A stretch of DNA of 64,000 bases, from NCBI RefSeq assembly GCF_042186555.1, contig NC_133332.1, forward strand, positions 234,826,015 to 234,890,014, in the 5' to 3' direction. The stretch is from Aquarana catesbeiana (lineage: Eukaryota > Chordata > Amphibia > Anura > Ranidae). Shown piece by piece: positions 34,221 through 45,300 of this stretch. A program made the translations under genes and the position numbers. Under the pieces are notes generated by a model that had not been told where the DNA came from, made no database searches, and saw only the letters and a program-made list of their open reading frames with translations. The stretch's first letter is position 1; every line of letters begins with the position of its first letter.

Positions 34221-35799
34221 CGTAGGGTACAGCATTGCACAGACTAGGACACACTTTCACAGGGTCTCCCAAGATGCCATCGCATTTTGAGAGACCCGAA
34301 CCTGGAACCGGTTACAGTTATAAAAGTTACAGTTACAAAAAAAGTGAAAAAAAAAAAAAAAAAAAACACAAACAAAAATATAAAATAAAAAATAATAGTT
34401 GTCGTTTTATTGTTCTCTCTCTATTCTCTCTCTCTCTATTCTCTCTATTGTTCTGCTCTTTTTTACTGTATTCTATTCTGCAATGTTTTATTGTTATTAT
34501 GTTTTATCATGTTTGCTTTTCAGGTCTGCAATTTTTTATACTTTACCGTTTACTGTGCTTTATTGTTAACCATATTTTTGTCTGAGTACAGCATTCACGA
34601 CTTTGAGTGGTTATACCAGAATGATGCTTGCAGGTTTAGGTATCATCTTGGTATCATTCTTTTCAGCCAGCGGTCGGCTTTCATGTAGAAGCAATCCTAG
34701 CGGCTAATTAGCCTCTAGACTGCTTTTACAAGCAGTGGGAGAGAATGCCCCCCCCCCCCCCCCACCGTCTTCCGTGTTTTTCTCTGGCTCTCCTGTCTCA
34801 ACAGGGAACCTGAGAATGCAGCCGGTGATTCAGCCAGCTGACCATAGACCTGATCAGAGACCAGAGTGGCTCCAAACATCTCTATGGCCTAAGAAACCGG
34901 AAGCTACGAGCATTTTATGACTTAGATTTCGCCGGATGTAAATAGCGCCATTGGGAAATTGGGGAAGCATTTTATCACACCGATCTTGGTGTGGTCAGAT
35001 GCTTTGAGGGCAGAGGAGAAATCTAGGGTCTAATAGACCCCAATTTTTTCAAAAAAGAGTACCTGTCACTACCTATTGCTATCATAGGGGATATTTACAT
35101 TCCCTGAGATAACAATAAAAATGATTAAAAAAAAAAAAAAATGAAAGGAACAGTTTTAAAATAAGATAAAAAAGCAAAAAAATAATAAAGAAAAAAAAAA
35201 AAAAAAAAAAAAAGCACCCCTGTCCCCCCTGCTCTCGCGCTAAGGCGAACGCAAGCGTCGGTCTGGCGTCAAATGTAAACAGCAATTGCACCATGCATGT
35301 GAGGTATCACCGCGACGGTCAGATCGAGGGCAGTAATTTTAGCAGTAGACCTCCTCTGTAAATCTAAAGTGGTAACCTGTAAAGGCTTTTAAAGGCTTTT
35401 AAAAATGTATTTATTTTGTTGTCACTGCACGTTTGTGCACAGTTGTAAAGCATGTCATGTTTGGTATCCATGTACTCGGCCTAAGATCATCTTTTTTATT
35501 TCATCAAACATTTGGGCAATATAGTGTGTTTTAGTGCATTAAAATGTAAAAAAGTGTGTTTTTTCCCCAAAAAATGCGTTTGAAAAATCGCTGCGCAAAT
35601 ACTGTGTGAAAAAAAAAAATTAAACACCCACCATTTTAATCTGTAGGGCATTTGCTTTAAAAAAATATATAATGTGTGGGGGTTCAAAGTAATTTTCTTG
35701 CAAAAAAAAATAATTTTTTCATGTAATCAAAAAGTGTCAGAAAGGGCTTTGTCTTCAAGTGGTTAGAAGAGTGGGTGATGTGTGACATAAGCTTCTAAA

Positions 35800-37340
35800 T
35801 GTTGTGCATAAAATGCCAGGACAGTTCAAACCCCCCCAAATGACCCCATTTTGGAAAGTAGACACCCCAAGCTATTTGCTGAGAGGCATGTCGAGTCCAT
35901 GGAATATTTTATATTGTGACACAAGTTGCGGGAAAGAGACAAATTATTATTATTTTTTTTTTTTTTTTGCACAAAGTTGTCACTAAATGATATATTGCTC
36001 AAACATGCCATGGGAATATGTGAAATTACACCCCAAAATACATTCTGTTGCTTCTCCTGAGTACGGGGATACCACATGTGTGAGACTTTTTGGGAGCCTA
36101 GCCACGTATGGGACCCCGAAAACCAAGCACCGCCTTCAGGCTTTCTAAGGGCGTAAATTTTTGATTTCACTCTTCACTGCCTATCACAGTCTCGGAGGCC
36201 ATGGAATGCCCAGGTGGCACAAACCCCCCCCCCCAAATGACCCCATTTTGGAAAGTAGACACCCCAAGCTATTTGCTGAGAGGTATAGTGAGTATTTTGC
36301 AGACCTCACTTTTTGTCACAAAGTTTTGAAAATTAAAAAAAGAAAAAAAAAATTTTTTTTTTTGTCTTTCTTCATTTTCAAAAACAAATGAGAGCTGCAA
36401 AATACTCACCATGCCTCTCAGCAAATAGCTTGGGGTGTCTACTTTCCAAAATGGGGTCATTTGGGGGGGTTTTGTGCCACCTGGGCATTCCATGGCCTCC
36501 GAAACTGTGATAGGCAGTGAAGAGTGAAATCAAAAATGTACACCCTTAGAAATCCTGAAGGCGGTGATTGGTTTTCGGGGTCCCGTACGCGGCTAGGCTC
36601 CTAAAAAGTCCCACACATGTGGTATCCCCGTACTCAAGAGAAGCAGCAGAATGTATTTTGGGGTGCAATTCCACATATGCCCATGACCTGTGTGAGCAAT
36701 ATATCATTTAGTGACAACTTTGTGCAAAAAAAAAAAAAATAAATAAATAAATTGTCACTTTCCCGCAACTTGTGTCAAAATATAAAATATTCCATGGACT
36801 CAACATGCCTCTCAGCAAATAGCTTGGGGTGTCTACTTTCCAAAATGGGGTCATTTGGGGGGGGTTTGTGCCATCTGGGCATTTTATGGCCTTCAAAACT
36901 GTGATAGGTAGTGAGGAGTAAAATCAAAAATGTACGCCCTTAGAAATCCTGAAGGCAGTGATTGGTTTTCGGGGCCCCGTATGCGGCTAGGCTCCCAAAA
37001 AGTCCCACACATGTGGTATCCCCATTCTCAGGAGAAGCAGCTAAATGTATTTTGGGGTGCAATTCCACATAGGCCCATGGCCTGTGTGAGCAATATATCA
37101 TTTAGTGACAACTTTTTGTAATTTTGTTTTTTTTTTTTTTTTTTTTTCATTATTCAATCACTTGGGACAAAAAAAATGAATATTCAATGGGCTCAACATG
37201 CCTCTCAGCAATTTCCTTGGGGTGTCTACTTTCCAAAATGGGGTCATTTGTGGGGGTTTTGTACTGCCCTGTCATTTTAGCACCTCAAGAAATGACATAG
37301 GCAGTCATAAATTAAAGACTGTGTAAATTCCAGAAAATGT
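35800..37340. repeat. head-to-head and direct modules of copy B
   Basis: Repeated modules of about 340-390 bp: arms about 35800-36345 and 36350-36745 in inverted orientation, then direct modules at 36750-37130 and 37140-37340. Each contains AAATGACCCCATTTTGGAAA, a GGTATCCCC(G/A)TACTCA-like block and TGATATATTGCTC or its complement. The same arrangement occurs in copy A and, inverted, in copy C (52600-53940). Confidence 0.9.
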
Positions 37341-37959
37341 ACCCTAGTTTGTAGGCGCTATAACTTTTGCGCAAACCAATAAATATACACTTATTGACAT
37401 TTTTTTTACCAAAGACATGTGGCCAAATACATTTTGGCCTAAATGTATGACTAAAATTGAGTTTATTGGATTTTTTTTAGAACAAAAAGTAGAAAATATC
37501 ATTTTTTTTCAAAATTTTCGGTCTTTTTCCGTGTATAGCGCAAAAAATAAAAACGGCAGAGGTGATCAAATACCATCAAAAGAAAGCTCTATTTGTGGGA
37601 AGAAAAGGACGCAAATTTCGTTTGGTTACAGCATTGCATGACCGCGCAATTAGCAGTTAAAGCGACGCAGTGCCAAATTGTAAAAAGTGCTCTGGTCAGG
37701 AAGGGGGTAAATCCTTCCGGGGCTGAAGTGGTTAATTCACAAGCTCACTTAAGCTGTTGGATGGTGTGGAAGAACCATTGAAAACACTGAACATTTTCAC
37801 TGGAATATATTTATTTGTTGGACTTTGTACTGGATTATACTTTATCTCATCATCTGTATATTCCTATTCACGCATTTATATTTTTGTCACTTTTTGTTAT
37901 GCATGCACTATGAATATTCTTGTTTTTTTAATACCTTTAGCGCAGCTTATTTTGTATGT

Positions 37960-38383
37960 ATAGTACCATATCTGAACACAATCAGACACCTCCAGTTAGT
38001 GAATGCGAGTCTAGCACAAATAAGGAACACACCCCCCCTACTACTGGCCAAAATAATACCATCTAGCTATTCAGTCTGCAAGAGTTGTCAAAAACTGTGC
38101 AGCTAGTGCTGGGCTTTCTCATTAGGCAGCCCAGCATGCACTGCACATAATTGTAAAGGGAAGCACCTGTTTACTTGTAAAGTGGTACGTTAGTCGGGAA
38201 AAGTCCTGCTAGATCACTTCAGGCTGGCCCCTTTTGCAGGTATAGCTATGTAAAACTTTAAAAAGAAGTGTCTATATGGTCTAAAATCCAGTAATGCACT
38301 GTCTCACCCTGCTCTGCACATGCTCAGTTGTGCTCTATTTTTAGGTACTGCCGAATTTGTAGAGGCCGATCTGCTGACAGCCC
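37960..38383. other. unassigned intronic sequence
   Basis: No recognised elements between the foldback end and the MITE at 38384. Confidence 0.5.
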
Positions 38384-38800
38384 TAAAGCTGAACTAAACC
38401 CTCCTATCCTGTACAGCCAATGAAAGCTGCTATCTTAGCCTCTGTTTGATCTGCAGTTGCCATGGTGCTGCACATGTGATCAGATTTGACACCAGTCATT
38501 TTATGGTTTGACTGTTTGGTTGAGGACACAAGTAAATCAGTTAGCAACCCCAGCATTCCAGGAATGTAAAGTTTTTTTTAAATGATTAAATCAATGATTT
38601 TAATTCCACTTTATGATTTACTGCTGTTCAGGGGCTCTGGGCTTCAGCAAAATGGCTGCCTCCAGGAGTAAGAAACAGGAGCAATGCAGGAGGAAATTTA
38701 CAGCACATACTAATTTTGGTAGCATAAATATTATATGTAGAATGTATGCTCTCTGTTAAAGAACATTATTTTTCATCAAGTGGGCAAAGTTCTGCTTTAA
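38384..38800. mobile_element. probable TTAA MITE
   Basis: The left end TAAAGCTGAACTAAACCC and right end GCAAAGTTCTGCTTTAA resemble inverted TIRs, with TTAA at 38797-38800. The left TTAA is altered to CTAA. Confidence 0.55.
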
Positions 38801-38848
38801 GGATTTTATGCAAATAACATAAATAAGTATATAATATAGCTGATAAAC

Positions 38849-39335
38849 GTAAAGTGTTACTAAACCCACAACAGTAAAATCATTCTGTATATGTAGTAAA
38901 GCATGCTTGTTATACTCACTGTGGAACCTAAGGAGTTAATCCATTGCATTGTGTATAAAGGCTGTTTGATCCTGTCTCTCTGATCCTCCTCTTCTTCCAC
39001 TGACTCCAAAAAAATAACCTGATATTTACAGAGCCAGTGGACGGGCTGCACATGCTCAGTTTGGTGTGTACTGCTAGAGTTTTTTTTTTCTTGGGAGGGT
39101 GCATGTGATCAGCACAGGGCCAATAAGCACTTTCCAGACAGAGGATCAGGGGAGAAATTTAAACTCATCCTACAAGGTTTACTAGGAACTGACAGAAGTC
39201 ACAAGGCTGCTATATACTGCTGATGAGAAAAGGTATTTATCAGTTTATATTTACTAAAATAATTGCATTTCCATGTTCTACGTACTGTGGGAAACCAGAT
39301 AGTGAATGCAGAGTCCTGGCTTTAGTAACACTTAA
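38849..39335. mobile_element. TTAA MITE (TGTTACTAAACCCA family), copy 2
   Basis: Begins GTAAAGTGTTACTAAACCCA, ends GGCTTTAGTAACACTTAA, with TTAA at 39332-39335 and a one-base variant at the left. It is the inverted counterpart of 9015-9524, aligning through CATATGTAGTAAAGCATGCTT-like, CAGTTTGGTGTGT and CATATAC-type blocks. Confidence 0.82.
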
Positions 39336-39438
39336 AAAAAAAAAATAGACCAACCGAAAACCACTATAGGTCGCCTTTACATTTTTATAATCTGCTCAGA
39401 ATACACTTCTCAAAAAATAAACCCCTAAATCTTCTCAC

Positions 39439-39492
39439 CGTCTGGTAGGGCAGTCCACAAGTCAGAATGACTCTCCCATCTTCTCTGGCGAT
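39439..39492 (-). CDS. exd3: EXD3 exon: Mut7-C domain, central strand
   Basis: A 54-nt minus-strand exon (18 codons, phase 0/0) with acceptor GTGTCATAG and donor ACG|GTGAGAAG. It encodes IAREDGRVILTCGLPYQT, which matches the conserved central part of the vertebrate EXD3 Mut7-C domain. Many prokaryotic Mut7-C proteins have an acidic residue after ILT in this strand (ILTRD-like); here the residues are C-G, so that candidate catalytic Asp appears to be missing, as I believe is usual for vertebrate EXD3. It joins in frame to the exon at 42639-42815 upstream and 30592-30723 downstream. It is too small to be found by ORF length and was recognised from splice sites plus motif. Confidence 0.9.
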
Positions 39493-39552
39493 CTATGACA
39501 CAAAAAAAAAAAAAAAAAATAATTTTAAAGGCTATACATGATCACACTGTCC

Positions 39553-39555
<3 letters not shown>

Positions 39556-39622
<67 letters not shown>
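39556..39622. repeat. (TA)n microsatellite
   Basis: About 65 bp of pure TA repeat, 65 bp upstream (on the minus strand) of the acceptor of the 39439-39492 exon. Confidence 0.95.
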
Positions 39623-39626
<4 letters not shown>

Positions 39627-40556
39627 TTAAGGCCTTTGTTTTTACATAGAAACATGGCGACAACGTGCCACTGGGACAGGAGTTTAGGGGAAGTTTTGCA
39701 CAACAGGGCCACGGAGGGAAGTTAAAACTGGCTGGGTTCTAACCTGTCCCCACTCCAGCCAAAGTAAACATTTTGGATGGATCAACTATCAAGGCCCTGC
39801 AGTATATCTGATCCAAAAATCCCTGTTCATGTGTTGCATGAATGATAACCAGCACACTGAAAGCAGCTGGAATAAATGGCTGTAACTGTACATCAGAGGA
39901 TCTTGATCAACAGTTAACCATAAAAGGATAATTTTATAATTTTAAAAACACTTTGAAGTGTATGTTAGGGTAAAAAGAAACAAAAGTAAAGAAAGGCAGT
40001 ACACCTCTGCAATACATGCACACTCCATCATGTTTTATCCCTCTGTATATCCTGCAAGTAGAGAAAAATATCTGTTGATGTGCCAGAGATGCCCTGTTGA
40101 GGGCTGACAACATGCAGCGCATATGTGGCCTGAATGGTGTCAGCCCTGCCTGGTTGCCTTTTGCTAAACTACCTAAACCCTCCCACACCTTTCTTTCTAC
40201 AACATAGACACAAATGATATTGTATTCTAAGATATGAACTAGGAGGGCTAATTCGACTCCTGCATAGAACACAGGAAGTGTACAAAGGACAGCTCTGAAT
40301 TTCTGACAAGTTTAACAGGTATTTTTTGAACTTATCAAGCAGATATAAAAACACTTTGAATGGTATGGTTAGCAGACCAAAAGACAGCAAATAAGATAAA
40401 TGAATTGTTAGGGTATATGTACATTTTAATTGTTCTGATGTATAGCTGTAACAAAAGACCCTGATGAAAGATCTTTAATTCTTTGGAACTGGTGAAAGTG
40501 ACATCACTTCAATATCTTCTGTTATAAAAAGGTAATGCTGTAGGTGAAAGACATAA
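39623..40556. other. unassigned intronic sequence
   Basis: Nothing recognised; minus-strand frames at 39934-40390 lack homology signals. Confidence 0.5.
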
Positions 40557-40842
40557 ATGTACACTTATATGGCCAATGTTTTGTGGCAACCTATCCAAAC
40601 TAATCGTGTTCAGCTGAACTTGCACGGTTTCAAACTGGCAATGCAGTCCGACTTCAGGAGCGATTTGACAGACATCTGTGTGGGTTCCTGCACAGATGTC
40701 TATACAAATCGCCCCCCCGAAGTTGCCAAAAGTAGTACAGGAACCACTTTTGGGAATCAGTACACCGCCGTAAATCACCCCAATGTGAACCTGGGCTTTA
40801 GAATATTTTGCACTTCCAACCTTGTGACAACAGCTTTGGGAT

Positions 40843-41150
40843 GGCAGTTTTCTGTTCCAGCATGACTGTGCCCCTGTGCACAAAGCCAGTGCTATGAAAA
40901 TCTCCATAAAGACACAGTTTGGTGTGGAGGAACTCAAGTTGCCTGCACAGAGACCTGATCTCAGCCCCACTGAACACGTTTCGGACAAACTGGACACTGT
41001 CAACAAGACAGATCTTCCCATCCAACATCAATTACTAACCTCACAGATGTAATGTCCTTCATTTGCTAAATAGGTGCAAATTCCCACAAAACACTCTAAA
41101 ATCTTGTAGAAAGCCTTCCCAAAAGAGTGGAGGCTGTTAAAGCTGCAACT
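40843..41150 (+). pseudogene. Tc1-like transposase C-terminal fragment
   Basis: The frame starting at 40843 reads GSFLFQHDCAPVHKASA and then LPAQRPDLSPTEHV. QHD..PVHKA and the PDLSPTEH block are the second Asp and the Glu region of the DD34E catalytic core of Tc1 transposases, which cut and paste the element as DNA. The N-terminal DNA-binding and first-Asp regions are absent, and stop codons and frame changes follow. Inactive relic. Confidence 0.8.
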
Positions 41151-41159
41151 CCATATTCA

Positions 41160-42125
41160 TTATAAAAAGAAAAGAAAACGAACCTTAAAACAACCAAACG
41201 TCCATAAAAAAACAAATATTAATGTCCATAAATTGTGTGTATTAATCCCCATACTAAGTGAAGAAATCTTCTATATTTAACCGATGTTTTTCCAGTAGTG
41301 CACCACCTCACACCACCACCACAAAAAATGTGCACTCACCACCAGTGACCTCTAAATTAATAAAGGTCAATAAGCACTGTGGAATTAGCCATATACACAC
41401 CCAAATAGATCACACCATTCCTTAGTAGATCTTCTGAGATCATCTTTTAATCGCTCCTGGAACATAACATCAGACCACCAAAGAAATGCATTGGCACCAA
41501 TGTAAACCGCCTTTTCAGCAACTCGCACCACTGTGTCTCAGACTAGGAACTGCTGTGTGTTCCAAACACAAGTTTAGGCCGGATGTGACGTCAGAAGAAA
41601 CCCAGAAGTGACGGCATGCGTGGAGCTAGTTTTGCCAATCACGTCTTCAGAAAGCCATCAGGTTCCTGGCAAGGCTGTTTACATTGGTGCCAAGGCTGGG
41701 GACTTTTAAAAGTGAGTGGAATACTTTTTATCTGCTATAATAAAATGCTACACACTTAAATTTCTTTGGGGGTGATGTTGTGGTGTACCTGGAGCAATTA
41801 AAAGATAATAGGATGTTATCTCAGAAGATCTACTAAGGAATGGTGTCATCGATTTGGAGGTGTATACGGCTAATCCCACAGCGCTTATTGGCCTTTATTA
41901 ATTTAGAATTTACTGGACTGGCGAGCGGTGAGTGCGCATTTTTTGTGGTGGTGGTGTGAGGTGGTGGCACTACTGGAAGAACATCAGTCAAGTTTCTTCA
42001 CTTGGTGTGGGGATTAATACGCACAATTAAGGAACATTGATATTGGTATTTTTATGGCATTTGGTTGTGTTAGCGCCATTTTTCTTTTCTTTTTATAATT
42101 ATTGAAGTTGAAAATTTTCACTTTA
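41160..42125. mobile_element. foldback element inserted in the Tc1 relic
   Basis: Arms of about 330-400 bp: ATTATAAAAAGAAAAGAAAA (41160) faces TTTTCTTTTCTTTTTATAAT (about 42082-42101). TCACACCACCACCACAAAAA faces TTTTTGTGGTGGTGGTGTGA, and CTTAGTAGATCTTCTGAGAT faces ATCTCAGAAGATCTACTAAG. The loop is about 41500-41740. Confidence 0.88.
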
Positions 42126-42295
42126 AGGAGGGCAGCTTCACATTCACATGAGTCACTATAAAAGTCATTATTAATGTCCATCGTTTCAGGATGGGATATC
42201 CAACAAGCTCTTATAGGTTTAATGTTCAGGTGTCTACAAACCTTTGGTCATATAGGGTTCTAACAAAAATACCAGCTATATTTAACTGACAAAAA

Positions 42296-42590
42296 TATCA
42301 CAGATATTTAAAGTGAATCTAATGTTCAAAATGTACTCACCTCTACCTTCCAGTGATGCAGTGGTTACAACCCTCACACATGAGCACTGAAATCAGTCAT
42401 CCCGGTACACCTGGAGTGTGCCGGGAATGCACTCTGAGCTGCGCATGTGCAACTCAATGTACACTCAATAGAAAAAACTGAGCAGGCAGGTAACTGTGTA
42501 TTATTGCAGAAGAGATATAGCATGTCTCTTCTACAATACAGAGCTGCCTCCGCTCACAGTTTTTGACAAGTTATGTTTAGTTCCGCTTTA
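42296..42590. mobile_element. possible MITE
   Basis: TTTAAAGTGAATCTAATG at the left and TTTAGTTCCGCTTTAA at the right are weak inverted ends. It lies just downstream (minus strand) of an exd3 exon. Low confidence. Confidence 0.4.
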
Positions 42591-42638
42591 ACTACATGTG
42601 TGGCAAGAAGATAAAACATAATCTGAAAGTCCACTTAC

Positions 42639-42815
42639 CTCTGCAGCTCTCCTGTGGTCATCATCATTATCCAGCATTAGGACATCGACGCCCAGACAGC
42701 GTAAGTAGCGCCCCAGTCCCTGCAGCATGTTGTCACAGATGACACTGAACTCTCTGGGGGACAAAGGCTTATTACTGGGATTGCTTCTCGTTTCATCTGT
42801 TCGTGTTTCCAGCTT
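42639..42815 (-). CDS. exd3: EXD3 exon: linker and start of Mut7-C RNase domain
   Basis: A 177-nt minus-strand exon (59 codons, phase 0/0) with acceptor TATATCTTAG and donor GAG|GTAAGTGG. Residues 1-22 are a polar linker; residues from about 23 give FSVICDNMLQGLGRYLRCLG, then VDVLMLDNDDDHRRAAE. The CDxML-x-x-L-x-R-x-LR-x-LG pattern is the signature of the Mut7-C (PF01927-type, PIN-like) domain, whose first catalytic-type Asp is the D of CDNM. In EXD3 this domain follows the DEDDy exonuclease domain, as here. In frame with both neighbours. Confidence 0.95.
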
Positions 42816-43266
42816 CTAAGATATATAGAATGGAGATTTTAGTATTCTGTGTATGTCATCATTTAAATTTATGTTACACAGCATTGTCTAATCTACAGTT
42901 AACCCTTTGGTTGCTAGCCTCCTTCTGGAAATTCTACAGTAATTTCCTAGATGTACTATGACCATTCATCTTCAATACTTTTCAAGTCACAGACCTAGTA
43001 TCACTATGTAGATTGTACCTCTGGCCCCCTGCCACTTGCAGGAGACTGGTAGGAAAAGCTGTGTGTAAGTTCCTAATCTGATTGGGTGGAGTTTAGGAAG
43101 GGCCACTGAGTATCCTCCTCCTGCTCCCACGTGACTAGGGCCTAGTGACTGGCAGGCATCTTCAGCTGCATTGTGAGAGGAATGGGAAGGTCATATGCTT
43201 CCTCATACTAGGAAAAACAATGCATCATACTTTGCTTTGGTGTGGCAACAAGAGGTTAGTGTAAGC

Positions 43267-43603
43267 CACATGTGTCAAATGCAAGACCCATGGGCCGAAT
43301 CTGGCCCGCTAGGTCACGTCATGTGGCCTTTGCACCCAGGGCTTTTTTCAGCTCTCATTCTCCGCTCCCCGCTGTCACTTGTAAACACAGAAACCTTCTG
43401 TTTACAGGGATATCTTTACTCTTGGCTCTCACAGATCTCTGCATCTCTTTGGGGAGGCAATTATTTATTATGATAAAAAGTAGATACATTAAAAAATTAA
43501 AGTGGATAAAAAGTGGATACGTAGTCTTACAGATACAACTGGCCCTTTGAGGGCAACCATAATGCTGATGTGTCTCGCAATGAAATTGAGCTTGACAGCC
43601 CTG
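43267..43603. mobile_element. hAT-like element (related to 3076-3772)
   Basis: Starts CACATGTGTCAAATGC and ends GCTTGACAGCCCTG. TSDs GTGTAAGC (43259-43266) and GTGTCAGC (43604-43611) match at 7 of 8. Both ends contain the GGCC(C/G)...TGTGGCC and GAGGGCAACCATAATGCTGA blocks seen in the element at 3076-3772. Confidence 0.8.
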
Positions 43604-43950
43604 GTGTCAGCCATAGGTTTGGGGAATTTTGAGGGGGGGGGGTTACATTTGTCAAGAAAAGCAGCAGGTAATCAAGTTTGCAATATATACAGGATAATCA
43701 AAGGAGGTTTTTTTTTAACTCAACAAAAGATGAGCAAAGGCTCCCATGAGTGGACAGTTATTGGTCTAACAGTGACTGCATTCTATCAGATGCAAGCACT
43801 ATTCAACAGCATCACTGTATTCAGGCAGACATGGGTGCCATGCTGTAAGTAAGAATAAAAGGTATTTTCATGACTGGTGGACCAGGATATAAAAGGGCTG
43901 ACAGTATGTCCTTGGCCAGCAGTGTGACCTCCTCGAGTTTAGTCCCATAC

Positions 43951-44111
43951 CTGTTTTGGTGATGCTGGCGTCTTCTGTGGCGATCTGTCCATCTTTGGCT
44001 GAGGCTTTGGTTTGCCTTTGGGCAGTTTCTGGAAATCTGGTTTTAACCCAAACTTCTCAGGGCTGTTAAGCAGGGCCTCAAACACCTCCAACAAGCAATA
44101 GGCATCGGCAG
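43951..44111 (-). CDS. exd3: EXD3 exon: DEDDy motif III and linker
   Basis: A 161-nt minus-strand exon with acceptor TTCCATCTAG and donor CAG|GTATGGGA. It completes a codon split after one base in the preceding exon. The sequence reads ADAYCLLEVFEALL, and the D of ADAY is the Asp of exonuclease motif III (YxxxD), the Tyr coming from the previous exon. About 35 residues of basic, Pro-rich linker follow (LPKGKPKPQPKMDRSPQ), connecting the exonuclease to the Mut7-C domain. Ends in phase 0, matching the 42639-42815 exon. Confidence 0.95.
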
Positions 44112-44366
44112 CTAGATGGAAAAGATACAAAGGGAATCACAGGCACTACTTAGTAAATGATTGCTGTTTACTGTAAAGGTTTAATATTGCCACAATATAA
44201 TGTGAATGGTTCGAAGACTGCATCTGACTTTCATATCATGCTTTTGGCACTATCATGGTTAATGCCACTCACAGTTGTAAGAGTCAGAATTTTAGGTGGT
44301 CTATCAAACTGTTAAATGCTCCAGTTATTATCAAACACCATTGTGGGTGGACTGACCCTTTAACTC

Positions 44367-44700
44367 AGCAGCAGACGTCTATCCATGCCACCCCCTATAT
44401 ATATAATGGATAGATTCATGCATAGCATGAATCTATCCATGGCCGATGTGGCCACCCCCTATTCAGGCGTCTGGCCCCTTTCAGGATGTCGGGCGCCTGA
44501 ATTACAGTGGCGGGGTGTTTTTTTTTAAGCCCCTGATTAGAGCCATAGGCTCTAATAGGCTTCAAAATAGGGTGGGCTCAGAGCGCAGAGCATTGCGCCA
44601 GGAGACACCCAGGTGTTACAACAGCGAATTAATATATATGCCCGTGGAGAGCAAAGAATCGGAAACCTGTCGCCGCTGCGCAAGGTGAGCCGCTGGTGAA
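44367..44700. mobile_element. fragment related to the hAT-like element at 47914-48929
   Basis: Shares CACCCCCTATTCAGGCGTCTGG-like, GGCCCCTTTCAGGA, GCCATAGGCTCTAATAGGCT and CTTCAAAATAGGGTGGGCTC with 47940-48090. A perfect little hairpin, GGATAGATTCATGC / GCATGAATCTATCC, lies at 44408-44438. Confidence 0.65.
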
Positions 44701-44869
44701 GCGCTGTATAGATGGGGTAAGATGGGGTAAGTGCATCAGACTCGCCTGCCGACCGACTTCTGTTGTAAACTGGTCCTTTGTTTAGAAAGTTTGGAGACCT
44801 CTGGCTTAGATAAATAGAGGAGAGCATGAACAGTATTGCACATAAATTAAGCATCTCATTTCCTGATTA

Positions 44870-45035
44870 CCCATCACATTTCTTGGAGGCCCTGGACAGT
44901 GAAAACAACCAAAAAATAACCCAAGTTTGGAAAGCAAACACTCCAAAGTATGTTCTGAAAGGCATAGTGAGTCTTTTGAAAATTTAATTTTTTGCCAAAA
45001 GTTTTTGAAAAATGCAGGACAGAAAAATAAAATGT

Positions 45036-45092
<57 letters not shown>

Positions 45093-45300
45093 TATTTTTT
45101 TTTTTTTTACACAAAGTTGTCAATTACTAAGATGCTTCTAACACACATCATTTGCATACTTACTATTACACCCCTAAACACATTCTGCTAATCCTCCTGA
45201 GTGTGGCGATACCACATATGTGAGACTTTTAGTGTCTGGACTGATTATGCACAGGACATTTCACTCCATATTTGCAGTGCCCGGGCAGGAGGTGGCTAAA
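44870..45300 (-). repeat. diverged module of the piggyBac-type element
   Basis: Resembles copies A-C: ACACAAAGTTGTCA, ATTACACCCCTAAACACATTCTGCT, CTCCTGAGTGTGGCGATACC, CCACATATGTGAGACTTTT and GGAAAGCAAACACTCCAAAG correspond to standard module blocks with many substitutions, indicating an older insertion. A TA microsatellite sits in place of the usual poly-A/T. Confidence 0.65.
45037..45095. repeat. (TA)n microsatellite
   Basis: About 58 bp of TA repeat inside the diverged module. Confidence 0.95.

Larger units (their letters stand above)
32147..37735 (+). mobile_element. piggyBac-type non-autonomous element, copy B (complete)
   Basis: Flanked by TTAA at 32147-32150 and 37732-37735, with termini TTAACCACTTGCCGACC and GGGGCTGAAGTGGTTAA, sharing the TIR core TTAACCACTT. 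Left to right: GC-rich end, poly-C/T tracts, a direct duplication of about 360 bp (33061-33776), a transposase relic (33830-34220), an AT-rich segment, then head-to-head modules (35800-37340) and the conserved tail also present in copies A and C and in 8059-9001. It lacks a DDE catalytic domain, so it must have moved using a transposase encoded elsewhere (inference). Confidence 0.85.
31151..37959. mobile_element. large foldback element interrupted by piggyBac copy B
   Basis: The left arm, about 31151-31760, is the inverted repeat of 31780-32146 plus 37736-37959. Outer pair: ACATACAAAATAAGCTGCGC with GCGCAGCTTATTTTGTATGT. Inner pair: CATGGAACATCAATCCTCCT (31502 onward) with its mirror near 32006-32027. 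The arm is cut at TTAA by copy B; removing 32151-37735 restores one continuous palindrome of roughly 1.2 kb. No coding capacity; the superfamily cannot be told from the termini. Confidence 0.85.
40557..42262 (+). mobile_element. Tc1/mariner element relic with nested MITEs
   Basis: The left end ACTTATATGGCCAATGTTTTG and right end ACAAACCTTTGGTCATATAG are inverted Tc1-type termini. Between them is a transposase fragment (40843-41150) interrupted by an apparent MITE (about 40610-40800) and a foldback (41160-42125). The segment 42126-42262 (TCCATCGTTTCAGGATGGGA...) is the remaining 3' part. All coding is broken. Confidence 0.75.
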
